DNA of 34,122 nt from assembly GCA_022567295.1 (NCBI GenBank), contig JADFHE010000034.1, forward strand, positions 1 to 34,122. The letters run 5' to 3'. Source of the DNA: Pseudomonadota bacterium (lineage in GTDB: Bacteria > Pseudomonadota > Gammaproteobacteria > Steroidobacterales > Woeseiaceae). Position numbers and translations under genes: made by a program. Positions 1 to 7,470 of this stretch are shown in pieces; positions within the stretch are counted from its first letter, which is position 1; every line of letters starts with the position of its first letter. The notes beneath the pieces were generated by a model. It searched no databases. It was not told the DNA's origin and saw nothing but the letters and a program-made list of their open reading frames with translations.

Positions 1-538
1 CCGGAGTTATGCTTTTATCAAATGCAAGCATAAGTGGCTCAAAAAAATCTTTATCGTATTTTTCAACCTGCGCATGATATTTTTCACCGATCACATCACG
101 GAAGAACTGACTTTTGCTTCCAAGGTCCCCATGAAAGAATTCATTACGTATAAGAGGTTCAATTGCGGAAACTATTTCTTCTACAAAACCGGAGAGTTTT
201 TCCTGAAGTCCATTTGAGAATGATGAGTTAACTGATTTCTTCAGTTGTAAGTGAAGACACTCAAGCCGTTTTTTAAATTGGAGATATTTGAACACAGCTT
301 TTATATCATTAATGTATTTGCGGTTTTCCGGATGGTTTCTTATTTCATCATCAAGTTTTCTTTCAAGCAAATTAAATCTTGCATCGAACGTAGCTTCAAG
401 GCGGGCAATATCGGCAGCAACTTTATAGTTGGCTCTTGTATTTGTTATACCTCTCCCGATTATCTCATCTTTCTCATTAATTATAATTGCTTTTGAGGTT
501 GTTGATCCTAAATCAACACCAAGATAATATTTATTCAC
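1..538 (-). CDS. 2-hydroxyacyl-CoA dehydratase activase, BadF/BadG/BcrA/BcrD ATPase family (5' part only)
   Basis: The frame is open from a GTG start at 538 to the window edge, giving about 179 residues without a stop. The N-terminus reads VNKYYLGVDLGSTTSKAIII, the phosphate-1 motif of ASKHA-fold ATPases and typical of the activator of 2-hydroxyacyl-CoA dehydratases and benzoyl-CoA reductases. In that family the iron-sulfur ATPase uses ATP hydrolysis to push one electron into its dehydratase partner. The C-terminal cluster-binding cysteines are beyond the window. The start lies 17 bases after the stop of the dehydratase gene, so the two form an operon. Base composition is AT-rich, unlike everything to the right of about 1383. 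The source is probably an anaerobe and not the organism of the rest of the contig. Confidence 0.85.
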   Translation of the reverse strand, partial: MNKYYLGVDLGSTTSKAIIINEKDEIIGRGITNTRANYKVAADIARLEATFDARFNLLERKLDDEIRNHPENRKYINDIKAVFKYLQFKKRLECLHLQLKKSVNSSFSNGLQEKLSGFVEEIVSAIEPLIRNEFFHGDLGSKSQFFRDVIGEKYHAQVEKYDKDFFEPLMLAFDKSITP

Positions 539-555
539 TTTTCACTTTATAGTTG

Positions 556-1383
556 TTATTGTGCTAAAATTATTTTCCGCTGCTCAAGCATCTGGAAAAA
601 CGACTCTAACCTGTTTTTAATATTTGCATAAGAAAAATACCTCGGGTCAACGAGATCAGATTCAATAAAACCTACGGGTATTTCTAATTTTTCTTCCAAC
701 CTTCTCATCATCAATAGCTGACCGGCAGAGAAAGAGTTACAGCTTTTTATTGAATTAACAAGGAATCCGTCTGCATGATAATCGGTTATATATTTTTCCA
801 GCAGATCAATTCGCTGCGGAAGATTCAAATTGGTGTAGCAGGTCATACAATATTCTGATAAACTTTCTAATGGTCGGTCAGGATCGTGACGGAAACCCAT
901 CTCATACATTCCACCAACCTTAGTATAAGAAGAAGCAACTATAACCGCACCGTAATCATAAAACAATTTCCAAAATTCACGGAAGCTTGTCCAGTTAGGC
1001 GGTCCTTCTACAACAAGCCGGAACTGTTCATCCTTTAACTCGCCTTCGGGAGTGACAGGACCTAATCCTTTATCTACTCTTTCTAAAATTTCTTTGTACA
1101 GCTCACCGTAATACTCAACAGCTTCGGATGTTCCTCTAAAACCAATATTAATAGGGCCTATGTAATACACTCCTGCAAAATAAGCATCAATCGGTGAGGG
1201 AACATTTTTCGGAGTGTCGAAGATTTTACCGATCAGATCTTCAGCTTTTGCTGAATTCCTTAAAATCTCCTTGAGTTTTTCTTCATCCAGTTTTTTTCCT
1301 GAGATTTTTTCCATTTTAGGAATCACCTCTTCCTTTAATTGCTTAACCATGTATTCCGTCATTTCATCAGTAATCCTGCTATT
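556..1383 (-). CDS. 2-hydroxyacyl-CoA dehydratase subunit, HgdB/BcrC family, 5' end lost at the junction
   Basis: The coding frame is convincing from about 1380 down to the TAA at 556. It contains the family pattern of a cysteine pair (SEYCMTCYTN), the cluster-ligand region DGFLVNSIKSCNSFS, and a late VGFIESDLVDPRYF segment ending near a helix with an arginine. The fold and cysteines match the [4Fe-4S] subunits of 2-hydroxyglutaryl-CoA, phenyllactyl-CoA or benzoyl-CoA type enzymes; substrate cannot be assigned. The reading frame stays open to 1578, but residues upstream of about 1383 are only the antisense of pilY1, so that extension is an artefact. The natural 5' end is missing. The activase follows 17 bases downstream, the usual gene order for this system. 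Confidence 0.82.
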   Translation of the reverse strand, partial: NSRITDEMTEYMVKQLKEEVIPKMEKISGKKLDEEKLKEILRNSAKAEDLIGKIFDTPKNVPSPIDAYFAGVYYIGPINIGFRGTSEAVEYYGELYKEILERVDKGLGPVTPEGELKDEQFRLVVEGPPNWTSFREFWKLFYDYGAVIVASSYTKVGGMYEMGFRHDPDRPLESLSEYCMTCYTNLNLPQRIDLLEKYITDYHADGFLVNSIKSCNSFSAGQLLMMRRLEEKLEIPVGFIESDLVDPRYFSYANIKNRLESFFQMLEQRKIILAQ

Positions 1384-1390
1384 TTCCTGG
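1376..1390. other. Junction of two unrelated DNA sources
   Basis: Left of this point the sequence is AT-rich and codes for an anaerobic dehydratase on the minus strand. Right of it the sequence is GC-richer and codes for PilY1 on the plus strand starting in the middle of the protein (IFLVVGSNDGM). Both proteins are cut in mid-domain at the same place. I see no insertion-sequence end, direct repeat or tRNA that would explain a natural insertion. Confidence 0.75.
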
Positions 1391-2856
1391 TCGTCGGATC
1401 GAATGACGGCATGGTGCGCATGTTGCGCAACATGACGACGAGCGGCGCGCAAAGCGGCGAAGAAGTTTGGGCGTTCATGCCACGCGCTGCGATGTCGGTA
1501 CAAAAACAGCTGCGCGAAAACAGCTCCGGCAGTGACCACCCGTACACGATGGACGGTGCGCCTGTCGCGTATCTTCAAGACGTCAATAATGATGGCAGCA
1601 TTGTTGCCAGCGATGGCGACAAAGCCTATCTCTACATCGGCATGCGTCGCGGCGGCAAGTCTTATTATGCGTTTGACGTTACCTATCCTGAAGCACCGCA
1701 GTTAATGTGGACGATCGAGAAGGGCGGCGACTTTGCCGAACTCGGCTACACGTTCTCAACGCCACGTGTCGGTTTCGTGAATACGCCGAGTGGACCGCGC
1801 GTTGCCCTCTTTTTTGCCGGCGGCTATGATCTCAACAAGGATATACGCGGCGCGGTTGGCACGGATGATACCGAAGGCAATGCACTGTATGTAGTCGATG
1901 CAGAAACCGGTGCTTTGATCTGGAAAGCACGCGGCGGCAGCGGCGGATCGTTCAATACCTATGCACACAGCGGACTGGTCGACAGCATTCCGTCGACGCT
2001 GACCGTGGCAGACACCGATGGTGATGGATTTACAGACAGAATCGTGGTCGGCGATACCGGTGGCAATATCTGGCGCGCCGATCTTATAGGGACCGACGTT
2101 TCGAGCTGGAAGCTCACGCTGCTTGCGTCCGTCGGACGACATTCCGCAGGCGCATCGGGTATCGCTACTGATCGTCGCTTCTTTCATCGCCCGGACCTGG
2201 TGCAGAGCCTAGACGGTAACGGGCTGTTCGATGGTGTCCTGCTCGGTTCCGGCGACCGTGCCGACCCGCTTGATTATGGCGGTACTGTCGAGAACTGGTT
2301 CTACATGATCAAGGATCATCACACGGCAGTTGGCACTGGCGTCAACACCGGTCTGCAACATGCAGATCTTGGTGACGTTACGAGCAACTGCCTGCAAGGC
2401 GGCACCTGTACTATCGATCTCACCGATGGCTGGAAGCTGCAAATGGCAGAACCCGGAGAGAAAATTCTGGCGACGGCCCTGACGCTGACCGGTAAAGTAT
2501 TCTTCACCTCGTATCTGCCGCAGCTGGCGGGATCATCCACGGCCTGCGCACCGGCAGAAGGCGCGGGACGCCTGTACGCTGTGTCACTCCAGGATGCCAC
2601 GGCAGTGATCAACTACGACACCAGCGACGACAATCCAGACTATCCGGATGAGCCAACATCTGCCAACGATCGATTTTCGGACCTGACGTCCGCGGGCATC
2701 CCGGCAGAAGTCGTGTCATTACCGCCGAACAAGATTCTGCGACCGGACTTGACGGTGGATGATATCGACGCAACGACACGCTGGCGCACGTACTGGTACC
2801 TGCAGGAAGATGCAGACCTGCAGCCTGCCGTGCAAACACCATTACAAGGGCAATAA
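1384..2856 (+). CDS. pilY1: PilY1-type pilus tip/assembly protein, C-terminal part only
   Basis: About 490 residues of the C-terminal beta-propeller of PilY1. The recognisable sequence begins FLVVGSNDGM and continues GEEVWAFMPRA, then the characteristic YIGMRRGGKSYYAFDVT. A calcium-binding loop DTDGDGFTD is encoded at 2011-2037 and followed by VVGDTGGNIWRADL. In type IV pilus systems PilY1 is a secreted or tip-associated factor whose calcium loop controls pilus extension and retraction. The N-terminal part, including any vWA domain, is absent because the contig changes source at about 1383, so the TTG at 1339 is not a real start. A pilE-like gene follows after 1 base. A second, complete pilY1 lies at 7467-10814 on the other strand. 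Confidence 0.88.
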   Translation, partial: FLVVGSNDGMVRMLRNMTTSGAQSGEEVWAFMPRAAMSVQKQLRENSSGSDHPYTMDGAPVAYLQDVNNDGSIVASDGDKAYLYIGMRRGGKSYYAFDVTYPEAPQLMWTIEKGGDFAELGYTFSTPRVGFVNTPSGPRVALFFAGGYDLNKDIRGAVGTDDTEGNALYVVDAETGALIWKARGGSGGSFNTYAHSGLVDSIPSTLTVADTDGDGFTDRIVVGDTGGNIWRADLIGTDVSSWKLTLLASVGRHSAGASGIATDRRFFHRPDLVQSLDGNGLFDGVLLGSGDRADPLDYGGTVENWFYMIKDHHTAVGTGVNTGLQHADLGDVTSNCLQGGTCTIDLTDGWKLQMAEPGEKILATALTLTGKVFFTSYLPQLAGSSTACAPAEGAGRLYAVSLQDATAVINYDTSDDNPDYPDEPTSANDRFSDLTSAGIPAEVVSLPPNKILRPDLTVDDIDATTRWRTYWYLQEDADLQPAVQTPLQGQ

Positions 2857-2857
2857 T

Positions 2858-3316
2858 ATGCACAAGACGTTGCAACCAAGGAGCCGCCAATTGGGTTATA
2901 ACCTGATGGAACTGATGATCGTCGTCGTTATTATCGCGATCATTTCATCGATCGCCTACCCGTCGTACACGCAATATGTCGTTAGCTCCAAGCGTACGAC
3001 TGCCGCGTCTGCGTTGCTGCGGGTTGCAGACCGCCAACAGCAGTTCTTCATGGATAACAAGACATACGCAGGAGATCTGACCAATCTGGGTTTTGCTGCG
3101 AATCCGTGGGTCTTGTCGGATACCGGTAACTCCGTCGCTGCCGGTGATGCGGATGCCGTGTATTCAATTTCCCTGTCGAACGTTACGGCGATCACCTACA
3201 CGGCAACGGCTGCGCCGCTCCACGGGCAGCTGGCCCGGGACACGGACTGCGGCAGCCTGGCACTTGATCAAGCGGTTACAAAGAGCAACAGCGCCGGCGG
3301 TGACGACTGCTGGTAA
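2858..3316 (+). CDS. pilE: Type IV pilin-like minor pilin, PilE family
   Basis: A 152-residue prepilin. The leader ends in Gly and the mature N-terminus is YNLMELMIVVVIIAIISSIAYPSY, giving Glu at +5 and the hydrophobic helix that PilD-type peptidase recognises and methylates. Tyr at +1 is less usual than Phe or Met. A C-terminal cysteine pair (DTDCGSL and GGDDCW) can form the D-region disulfide. An ACAAGGG ribosome-binding site lies 7 bases before the ATG at 2858, inside the end of pilY1. The pilY1-pilE pair parallels the complete minor-pilin operon further right. PilE-class minor pilins sit with PilY1 at the pilus tip in known systems. Confidence 0.88.
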   Translation: MHKTLQPRSRQLGYNLMELMIVVVIIAIISSIAYPSYTQYVVSSKRTTAASALLRVADRQQQFFMDNKTYAGDLTNLGFAANPWVLSDTGNSVAAGDADAVYSISLSNVTAITYTATAAPLHGQLARDTDCGSLALDQAVTKSNSAGGDDCW

Positions 3317-3336
3317 TGAGGCTCTGTAGCGGAAAC

Positions 3337-3363
3337 AAAAAAGCCGCCTGCTGGCGGCTTTTT
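3337..3363. terminator. Bidirectional rho-independent terminator between pilE and rpsT
   Basis: A perfect 8-bp stem, AAGCCGCC and GGCGGCTT, closes a TGCT loop. It is flanked by A-rich sequence on the left and a T run on the right, so it works in both directions. It sits between the convergent ends of pilE (3316) and rpsT (3384). Confidence 0.9.
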
Positions 3364-3383
3364 AATGTTCGGAGCTTCTGCGT

Positions 3384-3650
3384 TCAGACAGCGAGTGATT
3401 TGACTCGCTCGTTGAGACGACTCTTGTGACGCGCGGCTTTGTTCTTGGTGACGATGCCCTTGTTGATCATGCTGTCGATGACGGGGACGGCGTCCTTGTA
3501 GGCGGCCGCCGCAGCGTCTTTATCGCCGGCATCGCATGCCTTAACGACATTCTTGATCTTGGTGCGCATTAGAGAACGCATGCCCATATTGTGCCGGCGG
3601 GTCTTTTCGGCCTGGCGGGCGCGTTTTCTGGCTGATTTGATGTTTGCCAC
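3384..3650 (-). CDS. rpsT: 30S ribosomal protein S20
   Basis: An 88-residue, strongly basic protein beginning ANIKSARKRARQAEKTRRHN and ending RLNERVKSLAV, the standard S20 sequence and length. S20 binds 16S rRNA at the base of the 30S body. The start is GTG at 3650, with only a weak GGAAA ribosome-binding site upstream; non-ATG starts are known for rpsT. A near-consensus promoter lies just upstream and the gene ends at a strong terminator, so it is a single-gene transcript divergent from murJ. This rpsT/murJ divergence is common in gammaproteobacteria and supports the taxonomic call. Confidence 0.97.
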   Translation of the reverse strand: MANIKSARKRARQAEKTRRHNMGMRSLMRTKIKNVVKACDAGDKDAAAAAYKDAVPVIDSMINKGIVTKNKAARHKSRLNERVKSLAV

Positions 3651-3685
3651 TGGTTTTTCCGTGTCCTGCTTGCAAAGAGCCGCGT

Positions 3686-3714
3686 ATTATTCGTGGCCTG
3701 AAGTGGATTGTCAA
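3686..3714 (-). promoter_or_regulatory. Sigma-70 promoter of rpsT
   Basis: On the minus strand a perfect TTGACA (-35, 3709-3714) is followed after 17 bases by AATAAT (-10, 3686-3691), and a GC-rich stretch follows. It lies 35 bases upstream of the rpsT start. The match to consensus is the best in the window. Confidence 0.75.
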
Positions 3715-3745
3715 CCACTACTCAAGGAAACGGGTCAGAGCCCTT

Positions 3746-3773
3746 TTGGGTCCACCTAAACGACTGATTATAT
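3746..3773 (+). promoter_or_regulatory. Possible murJ promoter
   Basis: TTGGGT and TTATAT hexamers separated by 16 bases lie about 30 bases before the murJ start. The match is moderate, and nothing else in the divergent rpsT/murJ spacer looks better. Confidence 0.3.
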
Positions 3774-3802
3774 GACTTTTTTGGGCTAAACTCGTCGCAA
3801 TC

Positions 3803-5431
3803 ATGAGCACCGAAAATAGCACAACAAACGACCAGGACAACGACTCCGCGAAGTCCGGGGACATCGCCTCTGGATCGGGGCTGGCTCGTAAGACATCGAT
3901 CGTTGGTGGCATGACACTGATTTCGCGAATTCTCGGCCTGCTGCGAGACGTGGTATTCGCGCGTTACTTCGGTGCGGGACTGCTGATGGATGCATTTCTG
4001 GTGGCGAACCGGATCCCGAACATGCTGCGCCGCTTTTTTGCCGAGGGCGCTTTCTCGGCTGGGTTTGTTCCGGTTATGGCGCGCTACCGCGAGCAGCATG
4101 ATCACGACGACGCTCGCGAATTCATCGACTCAGTATCGGGAACGTTTGGCATAGTCCTGTTCGTCGTGACACTGGCAGGCGTTATCGCGGCGCCACTTCT
4201 GGTCTTGCTGGTTGCTCCTGGATTCGTGGGCGAGGGCGGTGATTTCGACCTGGCCGCGTTGATGTTGCGTTTCACGTTTCCCTATTTGTTCTTTGTTTCG
4301 CTGACCGCATTTGCCGGGGGCATACTCAATACCTACGGCCGTTTCGCTGTGCCAGCGTTTACGCCAGTACTACTCAATATCGTTCTGATCGCCGCCGCGG
4401 TCTGGCTCTCGCCCAGGCTGGATCAACCAATAATGGCATTGGCCTATGCGGTCTTTGTTGCTGGCATTGTTCAGTTATTGTTTCAGCTCCCTTTTCTCGC
4501 CAGGATAGGTGCCCTGCCGCGTCCGAAATGGGCGCCTCGTCATGCAGGCGTCAGGCGAGCGTTCAAACTAATGCTACCGGCGATCTTCGGCTCGTCAGCC
4601 GCACAAATAAACGTGCTGCTGGGTGGCATCATCGCGTCACTGCTACCCGTTGGCAGCATCAGCTATCTGTATTTTTCGGATCGACTGATGGAGTTTCCGT
4701 TGGGAATATTCGGCATCGCTCTCGGTACGGTGACGTTGCCCTATCTTTCCAGACTTTGGGCCAGGGAGGACAAGAAGACATTTTCCCGGACGCTGGACTG
4801 GTCATTGAAGCTCGCCGTGCTGATCGCAGTGCCCGCGGCCATCGGGTTGTTCGAACTGGCCGATCCTCTCGTCGCCGCGCTGTTCTTCGGCGGCGTATTC
4901 GATGAGCACTCTGTTCGCATGACTGCACTGGCACTTCGCGCCTATGCGGCCGGGTTGATCGGATTTTCATTGGTCAAGATTCTTGCGCCGGCGTATTTCG
5001 CCCGTGAAGATACCAGGACTCCCGTACGCATTGCGTTAGTCGCATTGTTAGTAAATCTCGTCCTGAGCATTGCATTGGCGTGGTACCTGTCGACGACCGG
5101 TTTTGCCGCCCCCCACGCCGGATTGGCTGCAGCGACCTCGGTGGCCGCTACTCTTAACGCAGTATTACTCTACCGTGGCCTGAGGCGAGCTCAGGTCTTG
5201 GTGCATGCCAGCGGCTGGCCGGCACTGCTGGCCAGAGTTGCGGTAGCGAACGGCGTGATGTATGCGTCGCTGGTTCAACTCTATCGCCCGCTGGAGTGGT
5301 GGATTGCTGCCTCGTTTGCGGGACGTGTATTGTGGTTGGCAATTACCGTTGGCATCAGCGCCACTGCATACTTCGCCACTCTGCTATTGACAGGTACGCG
5401 GTTGTCGCACTTCAGATTAAAAGCGAACTAA
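3803..5431 (+). CDS. murJ: Lipid II flippase MurJ
   Basis: A 542-residue polytopic membrane protein of the MOP superfamily. After a polar, Ser/Asn/Asp-rich N-terminal extension of about 30 residues comes the family signature TLISRILGLLRDVVFARYFG, then DAFLVANRIPNMLRRFFAEGAF, which holds the cavity arginines needed for lipid II binding. About 14 hydrophobic segments follow. MurJ moves lipid-linked peptidoglycan precursor from the inner to the outer face of the cytoplasmic membrane. The protein is about 30 residues longer than the E. coli one because of the N-terminal extension. ribF starts one base after its stop, so murJ-ribF-lspA are probably co-transcribed. Confidence 0.96.
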   Translation: MSTENSTTNDQDNDSAKSGDIASGSGLARKTSIVGGMTLISRILGLLRDVVFARYFGAGLLMDAFLVANRIPNMLRRFFAEGAFSAGFVPVMARYREQHDHDDAREFIDSVSGTFGIVLFVVTLAGVIAAPLLVLLVAPGFVGEGGDFDLAALMLRFTFPYLFFVSLTAFAGGILNTYGRFAVPAFTPVLLNIVLIAAAVWLSPRLDQPIMALAYAVFVAGIVQLLFQLPFLARIGALPRPKWAPRHAGVRRAFKLMLPAIFGSSAAQINVLLGGIIASLLPVGSISYLYFSDRLMEFPLGIFGIALGTVTLPYLSRLWAREDKKTFSRTLDWSLKLAVLIAVPAAIGLFELADPLVAALFFGGVFDEHSVRMTALALRAYAAGLIGFSLVKILAPAYFAREDTRTPVRIALVALLVNLVLSIALAWYLSTTGFAAPHAGLAAATSVAATLNAVLLYRGLRRAQVLVHASGWPALLARVAVANGVMYASLVQLYRPLEWWIAASFAGRVLWLAITVGISATAYFATLLLTGTRLSHFRLKAN

Positions 5432-5432
5432 G

Positions 5433-6374
5433 TTGCAGCTCGTCAGACATCCGGCGGACCTGCCGCATGCGTTGCTGGCGCAAGGTAGCGTTGTGACCAT
5501 CGGCAGTTTCGACGGCCTGCATCTCGGCCACAGGCAGCTGCTTGACCGCGTCATCTCAACAGCACGGAATTTAGGCGTGCCGTCGATCGTCATGAGTTTT
5601 GAGCCGACGCCGAAAGAATTCTTCGCAGCCACAAACCCGCCAGCGCGGCTCATGCGTTTTCGGGAAAAATTCGATGTACTGGCCGAATATGGCGTCGATA
5701 TTTTCTATTGTCCCCGATTCGACTCCGCCATGCGCGGAATCCGTGCCGGCGACTTTATCCGCCAGATCCTGATTCACGGAATGAACGCGCGCCACGTTGT
5801 TGTCGGCGACGATTTTCAATTCGCGCGCAAACGCGAAGGTAGTATTGAAGATCTTCGACGTACCAGCAGAGCGCTGGGGTTTGAGGTAGATCAGGTGCCA
5901 AGCATTATCAAGGACGGTGTGCGCGTAAGTAGTACTTCGATACGCCAGTCGCTGGCGGACGGCAACCTCGCCCGTGCGACACTGCTGCTGGGGCGGCCGT
6001 ATCGAATGTCCGGCAGAATCGTACAGGGCCGGAAGGTCGGCAAGGCATTGGGGTGTGCGACTGCGAACGTGGATCTTAGACGGCGACGAAGCGCGGTGCT
6101 GGGCATCTTTGCGGTAAGAGTATCGGGATTACCAGAAGGTCGCATGGATGCTGTCGCAAGTGTGGGCACACGGCCGACATTTGACCTTGTGAAGCCACTG
6201 CTTGAGGTTCATTTATTCGATTTCGATCGCGACATATACGGTGAATACATACACGTGGATTTCATCGCGCACCTTCGAGATGAGGAAAAATATGAATCGG
6301 TCGACGAACTGGTTGCGCAAATGGAGAAGGACACCGAAAATGCACGATCGATTCTTGCCGCGACGGCGGCGTGA
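5433..6374 (+). CDS. ribF: Bifunctional riboflavin kinase/FAD synthetase
   Basis: A 313-residue protein with the two RibF domains in order. The N-terminal FMN adenylyltransferase carries HLGH at residues 30-33 in GSFDGLHLGHR. The C-terminal riboflavin kinase contains VGKALGCATANVDL, SVGTRPTF and EVHLFDFDRDIYGE. It converts riboflavin to FMN and then FAD. The usual kinase motif GxPTAN reads GCATAN here, so the proline is replaced by alanine; the rest of the motif is intact. The start is TTG at 5433, one base after murJ, with no clear ribosome-binding site. I chose it because MQLVRHPADL aligns with the normal RibF N-terminus. lspA follows directly; the usual ileS between them is absent. Confidence 0.94.
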   Translation: MQLVRHPADLPHALLAQGSVVTIGSFDGLHLGHRQLLDRVISTARNLGVPSIVMSFEPTPKEFFAATNPPARLMRFREKFDVLAEYGVDIFYCPRFDSAMRGIRAGDFIRQILIHGMNARHVVVGDDFQFARKREGSIEDLRRTSRALGFEVDQVPSIIKDGVRVSSTSIRQSLADGNLARATLLLGRPYRMSGRIVQGRKVGKALGCATANVDLRRRRSAVLGIFAVRVSGLPEGRMDAVASVGTRPTFDLVKPLLEVHLFDFDRDIYGEYIHVDFIAHLRDEEKYESVDELVAQMEKDTENARSILAATAA

Positions 6375-6386
6375 CAGGACAGCATC

Positions 6387-6896
6387 TTGAGTAAGCCAAC
6401 AAATGCCAATGTGACCAATGCACGTTTCGTAATGTGGATGGTTGTTGCTGTTGCTATTGTTATCGCGGATCAGGTCACCAAGTGGGCGATTGTTGAGTGG
6501 ATACCGCTGTACGACAAAGTCCCGCTCAATTCATTTATCAATCTGACGCATCAGAAGAACACTGGCGCGGCATTTAGCTTCCTGGCGCAGGCTGGCGGTT
6601 GGCAACGATGGTTCTTTGTGGTTCTTGCGGCAGGCGTTAGCGCTGTCATCGCCGTGTGGCTGTGGCGCATCCGTAATGACGGCCAGACAGTGCTTGCGGC
6701 CGGGCTTGCGATGGTTCTCGGCGGGGCCATCGGCAACCTGATCGATCGCATCGTGCTGGGGCACGTGACCGACTTTATCCAGGTATGGTTTGGCGGCTGG
6801 GCATTTCCGTCGTTTAATGTCGCTGACGCCGGCATTTCTGTCGGCGCCGCACTGTTAATTATCGATGCCCTGTTTATCTCGGGAAAAGATTCGTAG
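6387..6896 (+). CDS. lspA: Lipoprotein signal peptidase (signal peptidase II)
   Basis: A 169-residue inner-membrane aspartyl protease with four transmembrane segments. The catalytic aspartates are D120 in GNLIDRI and D147 in FNVADAGIS, and the conserved NTGAAFSF loop is present. It removes signal peptides from diacylglyceryl-modified prolipoproteins; the vWA lipoprotein at 27952 is one likely substrate in this window. The start is TTG at 6387, with an AGGA ribosome-binding site about 7 bases upstream, 12 bases after ribF. Its TAG stop is the second to fourth base of a GTAGGAGC REP-like element, so the element has become the end of the gene. The usual downstream fkpB and ispH are absent. Confidence 0.96.
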   Translation: MSKPTNANVTNARFVMWMVVAVAIVIADQVTKWAIVEWIPLYDKVPLNSFINLTHQKNTGAAFSFLAQAGGWQRWFFVVLAAGVSAVIAVWLWRIRNDGQTVLAAGLAMVLGGAIGNLIDRIVLGHVTDFIQVWFGGWAFPSFNVADAGISVGAALLIIDALFISGKDS

Positions 6897-6916
6897 GAGC
6901 GCCCCCTGGGCGCGAC
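6893..6916 (+). repeat. REP-like palindrome 1
   Basis: The unit starts GTAGGAGC, has a palindromic core and ends GCGCGAC, as in REP elements of pseudomonads and xanthomonads. It overlaps the lspA stop codon. Confidence 0.75.
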
Positions 6917-6924
6917 GTCCCTCT

Positions 6925-6949
6925 GTAGGAGCACTCCCTAGAGTGCGAC
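6925..6949 (+). repeat. REP-like palindrome 2
   Basis: A second unit in the same orientation: GTAGGAGC head, GTGCGAC tail, with a core CACTC/GAGTG stem. Core changes are compensatory compared with unit 1, which keeps the hairpin. Confidence 0.75.
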
Positions 6950-6956
6950 TCTTTGG

Positions 6957-6972
6957 GCAGCCTGACGGCTGC
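6957..6972. repeat. Short hairpin between REP-like units
   Basis: A perfect 6-bp stem, GCAGCC and GGCTGC, around a TGAC loop. It lies between REP units 2 and 3 and may help terminate transcription from lspA and pilE. Confidence 0.5.
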
Positions 6973-6980
6973 AGCTGCGC

Positions 6981-7004
6981 GTCGCGCGCAGGGCGCGCTC
7001 CTAC
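6981..7004 (-). repeat. REP-like palindrome 3, inverted
   Basis: On the minus strand it reads GTAGGAGCGCGCCCTGCGCG and ends CGAC, the same head and tail as units 1 and 2 but in opposite orientation. Two direct units plus one inverted unit resemble a REPIN-type arrangement. The cluster fills the space between the convergent lspA and pilE genes. Confidence 0.75.
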
Positions 7005-7047
7005 AATCGCGCGCAGGGTACCCCAAAGGGCATAAACGCGCTTCCTA

Positions 7048-7470
7048 CTACCTCGTTCGCGTCCAGCAATTGAGATCGGGCGCAGACGACTTTATGCCGC
7101 GCCCGTCGATCTGAAACGAATTGCACTTCGTCGATTCAGTGCCGCCTAGCTGATAAGCCGCCACGGCCGTGAAATTACTCGCGTCGGCCGCCGTAATTGT
7201 GATCACATAAGAGCCTGTGTCGGACGTGAAAGGACTGGCTGAAAATCCCAGCACCGTCATATCCGTTGTGAACGTATTGTTCTGCAAGTAGAAGCGCTCC
7301 TGATTGGTCGCGATCTGCAATAATGCGGCTCTTGCCTCGTTGCGCTTTGCCCTGGCAGTGAACTCGCGGTAGCTGGGATAGCTGACAGCGGCGAGGATGC
7401 TGATGATAACGATGACGATCATCAGTTCTATTAGCGTGACACCACGCATGGATTGACGAGCAGGCATCAT
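7048..7470 (-). CDS. pilE: Type IV pilin-like minor pilin, PilE family (second copy)
   Basis: A 140-residue prepilin, last gene of the minor-pilin operon. The leader MMPARQSMRG precedes the mature N-terminus VTLIELMIVIVIISILAAVS, with Glu at +5. A C-terminal cysteine pair (STKCNSF and DLNCW) fits a pilin D-loop. The ATG at 7470 overlaps the pilY1 stop in an ATGA junction, which indicates coupled translation; a second ATG follows at once. It is related in layout to the pilE-like gene at 2858 but clearly diverged from it, so this is not a recent duplication. The role is presumably in the PilY1-containing tip complex. Confidence 0.9.
   Translation of the reverse strand: MMPARQSMRGVTLIELMIVIVIISILAAVSYPSYREFTARAKRNEARAALLQIATNQERFYLQNNTFTTDMTVLGFSASPFTSDTGSYVITITAADASNFTAVAAYQLGGTESTKCNSFQIDGRGIKSSAPDLNCWTRTR

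Noticed and set aside
1339-1383. TTG start for the left pilY1
   Set aside because: The codons lie in the foreign AT-rich segment, and the protein starts in the middle of a propeller blade, so this is an accident of the join.
1384-1578. N-terminal extension of the dehydratase subunit reading through to 1578
   Set aside because: These codons are the antisense of pilY1 across the junction; the residues are Arg/His-rich and match nothing in the dehydratase family.
6893-7004. CRISPR array or IS remnant
   Set aside because: Only three short palindromic units with unequal spacing and mixed orientation, no spacers of regular length and no transposase; REP-like elements explain them better.
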